31,368 nt of DNA, from assembly GCA_043809745.1 (NCBI GenBank), contig JBDROU010000013.1, positions 1-31,368 of the forward strand, written 5' to 3'. How positions within the stretch are numbered: position 1 is the first letter of the stretch; every line of letters starts with the position of its first letter. The position numbers and the translations under genes were made by a program. Origin of the DNA: JBDROU01 sp043809745 [NCBI: bacterium] (GTDB lineage: Bacteria; Elusimicrobiota; JBDRMW01). Under the pieces are notes generated by a model, which saw only the letters and a program-made list of their open reading frames with translations, was not told where the DNA came from and did no database searches. This document shows, one piece after another, positions 26,034-31,368 of this stretch.

Positions 26034-26798
26034 ATGCAAAGAATTTCTGTGCTATTTTGCCTATCGTTTTTCCTTGTTTCTTGCGCAACTGTACAATATA
26101 CTAACAGACGGTCTTTTATAATGATCTCAGTTGATGAGGAGATTGCATTAGGTGAGGAGGCGTTTAAGCAGGTTTTAAAAGAAGCAAAATTAAGTAATGA
26201 TCAGGAAAAGAAGGATTTAATTCAACGTGTTGGCAATAAATTGGCTGCTGTAGCTGATCAGCCAAAATATAACTGGGAGTTTATACTAATTGATGAACCA
26301 AATACGGTAAATGCATTTGCTCTTCCCGGGGGAAAAGTAGCATTTTATACAGGTATACTGCCTTTATGTAAGGATGAAGCAGGTATAGCTGTTGTTATGG
26401 GGCATGAGTTTGCGCATGCTATTGCGCGCCACGGTGCGGAGCGTATGTCACAGGGTATGGTAGCAGGTTTAGTTGGTAATGCATTAAGTGCTGCTGTTGC
26501 AAATAAAACTCCTGAGGCGCAGAGAGCTGTCTTAGATGGGTATGGGCTTGCTACTAATCTCGGTGTTTTACTCCCATTTAGCAGAAAGCATGAGTACGAG
26601 GCCGATAGGATAGGACTAATATTAATGGCTAAGGCAGGTTATCATCCTCAAGCAGCGCCGGATTTTTGGAAAAGGATGCTCCAATACTCTACAGGACAGA
26701 AACCGCCGGAGTTCCTTTCTACGCATCCCAATGACGAGAAACGTATTCAAGAGCTTGAGGGGCATCTGTCTGAAGCGATGCAATACTATACAAAGTGA
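26034..26798 (+). CDS. M48-family zinc metalloprotease lipoprotein
   Basis: A 254-residue periplasmic peptidase. The signal peptide ends LVSC, a good lipobox, so it is probably lipid-anchored to a membrane. The catalytic zinc motif is HEFAH (H124-H128) and the third ligand is in the HEYEADRIG segment. NAFALPGGKVAFYTG and FLSTHPNDEKRIQELE complete the M48 pattern, as in the LoiP/BepA-like proteases that act on outer-membrane proteins in Gram-negatives. AAGGGG at about 26020-26025 is the ribosome binding site. It follows the regulator gene by 87 bp. Confidence 0.93.
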   Translation: MQRISVLFCLSFFLVSCATVQYTNRRSFIMISVDEEIALGEEAFKQVLKEAKLSNDQEKKDLIQRVGNKLAAVADQPKYNWEFILIDEPNTVNAFALPGGKVAFYTGILPLCKDEAGIAVVMGHEFAHAIARHGAERMSQGMVAGLVGNALSAAVANKTPEAQRAVLDGYGLATNLGVLLPFSRKHEYEADRIGLILMAKAGYHPQAAPDFWKRMLQYSTGQKPPEFLSTHPNDEKRIQELEGHLSEAMQYYTK

Positions 26799-26807
26799 CA
26801 GTTAAAA

Positions 26808-26863
26808 TTTTAACATAATTTTAACATAAACTTTATCACTTCTTTACACTAATAATGTATAAT
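26808..26863 (+). promoter_or_regulatory. Pho-box-like operator and -10 element
   Basis: The 11-bp unit TTTTAACATAA is repeated exactly and in tandem at 26808-26818 and 26819-26829. In the same 11-bp register two weaker units follow, with cores TTTATCA (26832-26838) and TTTACAC (26843-26849). The last core ends 8 bp before a perfect -10 TATAAT (26858-26863), and there is no recognisable -35. This is the geometry of PhoB/PhoP-type activator sites, where tandem direct repeats replace the -35. The downstream gene is the receiver at 26903. Confidence 0.6.
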
Positions 26864-26902
26864 AAATTCAGCAACAAAGAGTCATCTGAAAGAGGCTTCT
26901 AA

Positions 26903-27268
26903 ATGAAAATCCTTGTAGTTGATGATGACGTAGAAATTCTAAAAATGCTAAAAACCTTCCTTGAAAAAGGTGGACACGATGTTTTATGTGTTGAAAATGC
27001 GCAAGAAGGAAAGAGGCTGGCATTAGTAGAGAGACCGGATTTAGTATTAATAGATATTAGGCTTCCTGATATTAATGGGATAGAACTGCTTTCCCAAATA
27101 AAAGAGATTGATAAAGATGTAATTGCAGTAATGATTACAGCTTATAAAGATGCTGAAAAAGTAATTGATGCATTCCGTGCCGGTGCTTTTGATTGCTTGC
27201 TTAAGCCGTTTGATTTTAACTATCTAACAGATAATGTACTGAACAAGGTTCCGAGAAGAGTAAGGTAG
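26903..27268 (+). CDS. Single-domain response regulator receiver protein
   Basis: A 121-residue CheY-like receiver without an output domain. It has the acidic pocket DDD at 7-9, phosphoacceptor Asp51 (LIDIRLPD), Thr in MITAYKD and Lys in LLKPFDF. The residues DVIAVMITAYKDAEKVIDA and GAFDCLLKPFD resemble NtrC-type receivers, so it may be a stand-alone relay or a truncated NtrC-like regulator. It ends cleanly with ...NKVPRRVR and TAG. AGAGG at 26890-26894 is the ribosome binding site. It lies behind a Pho-box-like element. Confidence 0.93.
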   Translation: MKILVVDDDVEILKMLKTFLEKGGHDVLCVENAQEGKRLALVERPDLVLIDIRLPDINGIELLSQIKEIDKDVIAVMITAYKDAEKVIDAFRAGAFDCLLKPFDFNYLTDNVLNKVPRRVR

Positions 27269-27364
27269 ACATTCCTTTATCAATAAAATCTTCCTATATT
27301 TAACCTAAATTCAAGATTAAGAGTATTTCCACAATTTTATACTTAGAAGATCCTTTTAGAGAAG

Positions 27365-27476
27365 ATTGGGCGAGATGGGATTCCTCCTCACCCGCTCGCT
27401 ATCGCTCGCTCCTTCGGAGCCGGCCGCCCTCGCTTCTCCTGCCGCTGGCAGCGCTCGGGTCGTCTTCGAATCCCAT
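27365..27476. repeat. GC-rich palindromic element with tRNA-Leu-derived ends
   Basis: A block of about 84 bp (27384-27467), about 70% G+C by my count, sits in a roughly 35% G+C background. It is bounded by inverted repeats ATGGGATTC (27375-27383) and GAATCCCAT (27468-27476). The left boundary plus 10 more bases, ATTGGGCGAGATGGGATTC at 27365-27383, is an exact 19-bp copy of the tRNA-Leu 3' end at 27535-27553. The core carries internal small palindromes (GCTCCTTCGGAGC, TGCCGCTGGCA) and CGCT-rich repeats. No protein is credible in it. It looks like a short mobile or tRNA-targeting hairpin element. Confidence 0.75.
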
Positions 27477-27536
27477 ATTATTTTTGATTTCAGTAAGAGT
27501 TTAGGTTGCTTAGATTAGGTATTATGCTGAAAAAAT

Positions 27537-27620
27537 TGGGCGAGATGGGATTCGAACCCACAAGGTTTTGCAACCACAGGTTCCTGAAACCTGCGTGTCT
27601 GCCAGTTCCACCACTCGCCC
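27537..27620 (-). tRNA. tRNA-Leu (anticodon CAG)
   Basis: On the minus strand the acceptor GGGCGAG (5' end at 27620) pairs with CTCGCCC (down to 27538), with discriminator A at 27537, as Leu tRNAs need. The anticodon stem CAGGT/ACCTG encloses loop TTCAGGA with anticodon CAG. A long variable arm (class II) follows and the T loop is GGTTCGAATCCC. CCA is not encoded. It reads codon CUG. Confidence 0.95.
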
Positions 27621-27682
27621 AAATATAACTTACAAATCGTAATTATAGAGTTAAATTCAACCTTAGTCAAGCTTGTTTTAGA

Positions 27683-27711
27683 TTGCCACAAAAAGCTTAT
27701 TTATGTAATAT
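27683..27711 (+). promoter_or_regulatory. Promoter of smpB
   Basis: -35 TTGCCA at 27683-27688, 17-bp spacer, -10 TAATAT at 27706-27711. A TSS near 27718 would give a leader of only about 9 nt before the smpB ATG at 27727. Confidence 0.6.
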
Positions 27712-27726
27712 ACTCTTATAAAACAT

Positions 27727-28188
27727 ATGAACGGAAAACTTATTAACCATAACAGGCAGGCTAAACATTTTTTTAGTATACTGGAAACCTACGAGGCAGG
27801 AATAGTGCTTGAAGGATATGAGGTGAAATCAATTAGAATGAGCGGTATTACAATAAAAGACGGATTTGTTAGAATTGAAAATGATGAAGCGTTCTTATAT
27901 AATGTACACATCACCCAATATCCTTTTGTAAGTCATATTGATTATGACCCAACAAGAAAAAGGAAGCTTCTATTAAAAAAACATGAGATTCAAAAATTAA
28001 AGGGCAAAACTCAGGAAAGAGGATTGTCCCTAATACCACTAGATGTATTTATAAGTCCAAAAGGATTAGTTAAAATTACAATTGCAGTTGGTAAGGGCAA
28101 GAAAGTATTTGATAAGCGTAATGCCATTAAGAAACGCGAGGTTGAAAGAGATTTAAGAAGAGAACACAAAGGCAGATACAGTGTGTAA
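27727..28188 (+). CDS. smpB: SsrA-binding protein SmpB
   Basis: A 153-residue protein of standard length. The OB-fold core contains NHNRQAKHFFSILETYEAGI, LEGYEVKSIRMSGITIKDG and VHITQYPF, and the C-terminal tail GKGKKVFDKRNAIKKREVER is the segment that mimics mRNA in the ribosome. SmpB carries tmRNA to stalled ribosomes. No ssrA gene was seen in the window. There is no Shine-Dalgarno before the ATG, in keeping with a near-leaderless mRNA. Confidence 0.96.
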   Translation: MNGKLINHNRQAKHFFSILETYEAGIVLEGYEVKSIRMSGITIKDGFVRIENDEAFLYNVHITQYPFVSHIDYDPTRKRKLLLKKHEIQKLKGKTQERGLSLIPLDVFISPKGLVKITIAVGKGKKVFDKRNAIKKREVERDLRREHKGRYSV

Positions 28189-28277
28189 AAGGGATATTGA
28201 ATCCTGGACACCCCAATTTAAAGCAATAATAGTATATGATATTTGAATGACTGTGATATTTGTATAGACTTTAATTT

Positions 28278-28367
28278 GGAGGGGTGGCCGAGTGGTTGAT
28301 GGCGCCGCTCTCGAAAAGCGGTATCCACATTCGTGGATCGAGAGTTCGAATCTCTCCCCCTCCGCCA
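28278..28367 (+). tRNA. tRNA-Ser (anticodon CGA), CCA encoded
   Basis: The acceptor GGAGGGG (28278-28284) pairs with CCCCTCC (28357-28363); discriminator G28364 is followed by an encoded CCA (28365-28367). The anticodon stem CCGCT/AGCGG encloses CTCGAAA, anticodon CGA. A long variable arm (TATCCACATTCGTGGATC) makes it class II, and the T loop is TTCGAATC. It reads codon UCG. Confidence 0.96.
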
Positions 28368-28375
28368 GCGCGGTA

Positions 28376-28413
28376 TATTCCGGGCACATCCTCGGAATAG
28401 GTGACCCCTTTCC
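28376..28413. repeat. REP-like hairpin with 17-bp repeat, left copy
   Basis: A 7-bp stem TATTCCG/CGGAATA (28376-28382 and 28393-28399) with a 10-base loop runs directly into ATAGGTGACCCCTTTCC (28397-28413). The 17-bp sequence recurs exactly at 30099-30115, on the far side of the glycosyltransferase-like gene. It begins 8 bp beyond the tRNA-Ser CCA end. Confidence 0.65.
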
Positions 28414-28454
28414 CACCTTCGGCACATAATTTCTATTAATTTTCCCATCTTTTC

Positions 28455-28463
28455 TGCTATACT
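28455..28463 (+). promoter_or_regulatory. Extended -10 promoter for the glycosyltransferase-like gene
   Basis: TGCTATACT is a TGn-type extended -10 whose -10 (28458-28463) is only 4-7 bp before the TTG 28468 and GTG 28471 start candidates. A transcript starting about 28470 would leave no leader; GTG 28471 would then be the likely first codon. Confidence 0.45.
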
Positions 28464-28467
28464 ATGG

Positions 28468-30106
28468 TTGGTGGAAAACGCAAATTCCTATCGATTACCC
28501 ATAAAGAAGATTATTCTCAAAAGCTTAGGTATTTTTTGTTTTGTTTTGTGTTTGTTTCTTATATCGTTTTACACTTATTTCAAAGGCGGAGAAAGTTTTG
28601 AATTTTGTCACTATGCTGAAATCGCTACGAACATCCTGAGCGGACATGGGTTTTCATCGAAAGTCCATTACCCCTATTCTCTTGCCTATGTCTCTTCTTT
28701 AGGTTTGAAAAATAAATCAGGACTTGTTATCGATAGGTTCATGTTGTTTAGTTACTGGTCAGCGGTGTGGTTGCTCATCGGTGGTGGAGATTTTGGTATG
28801 GCATTGGGAAACGGAGTGGCTCACGCACTGTGGGTGGTTCTCATTTATTGGTGGGGAAGAAAGATGTTTAGCCGGCAAGTGGCATGGTTCAGCGCTTTTT
28901 TATGGGCTATTCATCCAGTCGTTTTGGCTGGCCACGATTTGTTTGGTTATCCCGACGTTCTTTTTGGTTTTCTTTTCACTTTTTTTAATATCATTTTTTA
29001 TTCTGTCCTTCGCGATTCCTTATCGCATCGTCCGAGGATATTCCTTCTGCTTGGTCTTTTAGCGGGAGGATTGTACCTGACCCGAGGAAGTTTCTTATTT
29101 TGGGTGCCTTTCTACATATTGAGCCCACTATTGATTATCAAGAAGGAGCGCTGGAGCTGCGTGGCGGCTTTTTTTTTAGGGCTATTTGTAGTATGGATAT
29201 CCTGGGCTATACAAACACGAAGCAGTATAGGTGCCTTGTCGCCTCCTTATCTTATGGTCCTTTTGGCTAAGGATACTTTAAGCAAAATGCCTTGGACCAA
29301 TTATCATGTTTATACATACTCTGATTTTATGGTTCCCGGCATTATTAATATTTTTTTTTAACAAATTTTATTTTAACCTTAAATCCTTTTTAATATCCCT
29401 ACCTAATCTTTGGTTTGAAGGTATTTTAATTCCCTTTGGGTTGTTGGGAGTGATGACAGCGAAGCACCCCGTGAAGGGATTTGGGATTTGGTTTTTGATG
29501 CTTTTCGGGTGGCAGGTATTTGTTTTTTCATTTATTCAGTTTGAAAACTTGGGGTATCTGAGTGGTCGGTATTATTTGTGGTTTGCACCCGTTGTGATTC
29601 TTTACGCGATTGGATTTTTTGGGAGACTGATTAGTACTTGGACTTGGAAATTAACTGCGTTAATCGTTTTAGGATTTCTCTTATGGAATTGGGCAGTTGG
29701 CTTTAAGTCTATTAGTAGATCATCAGATCACCCCAGTCATCAGTCTGTTGGGAATTGGCCTGAAATTATTTACCTAAGAGATAAGATTCCTCCAAACGCA
29801 CGAGTTTTAACTAACATCCCCGCACAAATTGCTTGGTATGCCAAAAAGGAAACGATCCTTATCCCATACGATCCAGGGGAAACTTCTCAAATCATTCAAG
29901 ATTGGCCGGTTGAATACTTCTTTTTATCCTATCATCGAATCGGAGAATTGGGTAATTTTAATCGCTGGCTCACCCTTCTTAGGAATAAGAATTCTTTTGA
30001 AAAATCAATTAGTCAAATGGGATTTACTTTTGAGAAAGCTTTTAAGGGAGGGCTGTTATTTCGAAGGGAAATAGGGTCCCCTATTGACATTTGTCTTTAT
30101 AGGTGA
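28468..30106 (+). pseudogene. Multi-pass membrane glycosyltransferase-like protein, frameshifted
   Basis: Two overlapping frames make one protein of about 545 residues. The first (28468-29361) has an N-terminal membrane helix, an outer loop with CHYAEIATNILSGHGFSS, then many helices (WSAVWLLIGGGDFGMALGNG, HPVVLAGHDLFGYPDVLFGF), the layout of GT39/ArnT-like lipid-linked sugar transferases. It ends NIFF-stop in a run of nine T (29351-29359). Dropping one T continues into FNKFYFNLKSFLISLP and on to 30106, with more helices and a soluble tail. The break is a frameshift, an assembly error, or slippage on the T9 run. The final codons run into the downstream REP-like element. Base composition is more G-rich than the neighbours, suggesting transfer. 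Confidence 0.7.
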
Positions 30107-30115
30107 CCCCTTTCC
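30074..30115. repeat. REP-like hairpin with 17-bp repeat, right copy
   Basis: GGGTCCCCTAT (30074-30084) pairs with ATAGGTGACCC (30099-30109) with one mismatch and a 14-base loop, a strong hairpin. The sequence 30099-30115 repeats 28397-28413 exactly. The stop codon TGA (30104-30106) of the glycosyltransferase-like frame lies inside the element, so the native C-terminus may have been replaced when the element arrived. Confidence 0.65.
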
Positions 30116-30178
30116 TTTGTTTGCGGATTGAGTACACATTTATGACGCATATAGATTATGTTATCGGAGCAATAAATT

Positions 30179-30667
30179 ATGAAAAACTTAGCGTTGGTGG
30201 TTATTGTACTTATTGGACTATGGTTTCTTATAAATAGATGCAGTAAAAGCAGTGTTACTAAAATATCTGATAATAATGAAATACATTATTCAGATAAAGA
30301 AGCCTTGGCATTTAAAAATAGTATTACGAAGATATCTTTTCCTGCTTCAGGACAGGAGATTTTAGACATATTGGGGATTGAAGAGGATAAAGTACCAGTA
30401 AAAACTAGTTATATTTACGATGTTAAGGGTGATTACATTTTTATTTTATACTTTAAAGTTAGTAAGTCATACATTCTTATGCTTATTCAGACAGAGAAAC
30501 CCGGTAATTGGAATTCTCGTGAATATACGCTCGAAAAGAATATCTTTTCAAAAGTAATCATTGGTGAACTGGGAGATGAATTGGATTTGCTATATAATGA
30601 GAATTTACGAAAGCAACTAGGAGGAAGTCAGGATTCTCTAAAGCGTCATCTTAAATTGAGCAAATAA
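30179..30667 (+). CDS. Small membrane-anchored protein of unknown function
   Basis: A 162-residue protein I do not recognise. The N-terminus is a hydrophobic helix (ALVVIVLIGLWFLI, about residues 5-18) followed by N-R-C; the Arg before the Cys argues against a lipobox, so an uncleaved anchor is more likely. The rest is a soluble domain with a beta-hairpin-like segment (YIYDVKGDYIFILYFKVSKS) and a charged C-terminus. GGAG at 30166-30169 supports the ATG. It lies in the accessory region between the REP-like element and the next small membrane protein. Confidence 0.7.
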   Translation: MKNLALVVIVLIGLWFLINRCSKSSVTKISDNNEIHYSDKEALAFKNSITKISFPASGQEILDILGIEEDKVPVKTSYIYDVKGDYIFILYFKVSKSYILMLIQTEKPGNWNSREYTLEKNIFSKVIIGELGDELDLLYNENLRKQLGGSQDSLKRHLKLSK

Positions 30668-30760
30668 TTTATCTTGTTAGCTCAATTGATCAAGGAGTGA
30701 GGAGGTTTAATGGAAACATGAATAGAGTTTGTTGAATTAATAGGAAAAGGTCCGGCGATA

Positions 30761-31192
30761 GTGCTAGGTGTTGTACTTATTATTGTCACCCTTGTTATTA
30801 CTCAAAAGTTAAGCAAAAAACGAAGTGCCTTGCTTCAAGGACTCAAAGACTTTGCAAGATTAAACAATTTTTCATTTGATGAAGATGGTTCAGAATATAA
30901 CACGTCTATTATTCTGCCAAAGCCCTCTTTCCTGAATTTGGTAGGTTCCGTTCGCTATTTAATGAAAAGAAAAACTGACTCTTATGAAATACAAATCTTG
31001 AACTATTCAGTGAGCAGGAGAAACCGACATGGTGACAATTATACGATTGTGATCTTCAAAACTAATACGACTAAAATACCTGAGTTTGAGGTTAATAGCC
31101 CACAATTATCATTGAATATAGCAGGTGTTTTCAAAAAGTCCCTATCACAGGGTGAAGCAGTATTTAAGGGGAATGATAATGTACTGTTTTAA
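30761..31192 (+). CDS. Small membrane protein of unknown function, N-terminus interrupted by TGA
   Basis: A 143-residue frame from GTG 30761. It has one membrane helix (LGVVLIIVTLVIT) and a charged soluble domain (FARLNNFSFDEDGSEYNTSI, YEIQILNYSVSRR) that I do not recognise. The natural start is probably ATG 30710, in the same frame and 5 bp after a perfect GGAGG (30701-30705), but its fourth codon is TGA (30719-30721). Translation without that stop gives MET-stop-IEFVELIGKGPAIVLG, continuous with the helix. TGA could be a Trp codon mutated to stop, so the gene may be a pseudogene or rely on weak restart at GTG 30761. Confidence 0.6.
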   Translation: MLGVVLIIVTLVITQKLSKKRSALLQGLKDFARLNNFSFDEDGSEYNTSIILPKPSFLNLVGSVRYLMKRKTDSYEIQILNYSVSRRNRHGDNYTIVIFKTNTTKIPEFEVNSPQLSLNIAGVFKKSLSQGEAVFKGNDNVLF

Positions 31193-31231
31193 CAAACCTT
31201 GCTGAACCACCTAACTCAAAAACCTGGACTA

Positions 31232-31261
31232 TTGACAACTGCATAAGTAATGTCCTATAAT
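31232..31261 (+). promoter_or_regulatory. Consensus promoter of the transposase-like gene
   Basis: Perfect -35 TTGACA (31232-31237), 18-bp spacer and perfect -10 TATAAT (31256-31261), followed by GGAGG and the ATG at 31283. Both hexamers match the consensus exactly, the strongest-looking promoter in the window. Confidence 0.75.
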
Positions 31262-31282
31262 ATAAGCCGGAGGTGGAATCCT

Positions 31283-31368
31283 ATGAGACCGCACGGTAAC
31301 CAAATGCAGTTGGAGCAAAGACGTTTCACCGCACTTAGCATGCTCAAAGAAGGACTTCTTCCCGGAGA
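31283..31368 (+). CDS. Probable IS630-type transposase, N-terminal start (partial)
   Basis: Only the first 28 codons are present, running off the right edge. The sequence begins MRPHGNQMQLEQRRFTALSM, then LKEGLLPGE. A Leu-Glu-x-Arg-Arg segment followed by LKEGLLPGE is the first helix of the helix-turn-helix at the start of IS630-family transposases and related Tc1-like proteins. It follows GGAGG (31269-31273) and a consensus promoter. The family is judged from a short stretch only. Confidence 0.55.
   Translation, partial: MRPHGNQMQLEQRRFTALSMLKEGLLPG

Noticed and set aside
28278-28367. CRISPR or phage att array near tRNA-Ser
   Set aside because: There are no regularly spaced repeats, only two distant copies of a 17-bp hairpin-linked repeat, and no cas or integrase gene is visible.
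28153-28448. Minus-strand open frames across tRNA-Ser (with ERFELSIHECGYRFS-like sequence)
   Set aside because: They are the reverse complement of the class II tRNA-Ser, a common false protein.
29306-29360. ATG 29306 as an independent start for the second half of the glycosyltransferase-like gene
   Set aside because: There is no ribosome binding site, the first residues overlap the upstream frame, and the two parts join smoothly when one T is removed.

Overview
The window is about 31 kb of an AT-rich bacterial chromosome. It looks like a Gram-negative (diderm) from an uncultured lineage. Several proteins carry lipoprotein signals or single LysM domains, and there are a PilZ protein, a membrane pyrophosphatase and many GTG/TTG starts. 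The gene mix would fit Omnitrophota or a related candidate phylum, but that is an impression from gene content and not shown by the sequence. The code is standard: TGA is used as a stop and the Trp tRNA has anticodon CCA.

1-5.4 kb is a translation/secretion block: the 3' end of tuf, rpmG, tRNA-Trp, a small predicted lipoprotein, secE, nusG, rplK and rplA. The expected rplJ-rplL-rpoBC do not follow; a K+-independent proton-pumping pyrophosphatase (hppA) does. 5.4-6.6 kb holds a short intergenic repeat cluster, a strong terminator and a minus-strand sigma-like regulator, divergent from a small cyclophilin-fold protein.

7.1-12 kb carries a LysM/coiled-coil protein, a YbaB-like protein, a VanZ-like membrane protein, a lipoprotein, aspS (with a His typical of non-discriminating AspRS) and a second LysM lipoprotein. 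12.2-20 kb is a PhoH, membrane HD phosphohydrolase, YbeY, two tandem CNNM/CBS proteins, MgtE and RecO block, probably joining RNA maturation, c-di-AMP turnover and magnesium homeostasis. ybeY appears to lack any ATG/GTG/TTG at the right place and may start at AUC. glyQ-glyS follow.

23-27.3 kb is regulatory: an intergenic region with two perfect DnaA boxes, a PilZ protein, a convergent FAD oxidoreductase, an OmpR-type regulator, an M48 protease lipoprotein, and a single-domain receiver behind a Pho-box-like tandem repeat. 27.3-28.4 kb has tRNA-Leu(CAG), smpB and tRNA-Ser(CGA). Next to tRNA-Leu lies a very GC-rich element whose inverted ends copy the tRNA 3' end. Beyond tRNA-Ser the sequence becomes accessory: REP-like hairpins bracket a frameshifted membrane glycosyltransferase-like gene, then come two unrecognised membrane-anchored proteins (one with an early in-frame TGA) and the start of a probable IS630-type transposase.

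No complete new defence or mobile system is evident. The most unusual items are the GC-rich tRNA-derived element, the AUC-start ybeY, the Pho-box-like array, and several genes whose promoters sit so close to the start codon that their mRNAs should be leaderless.
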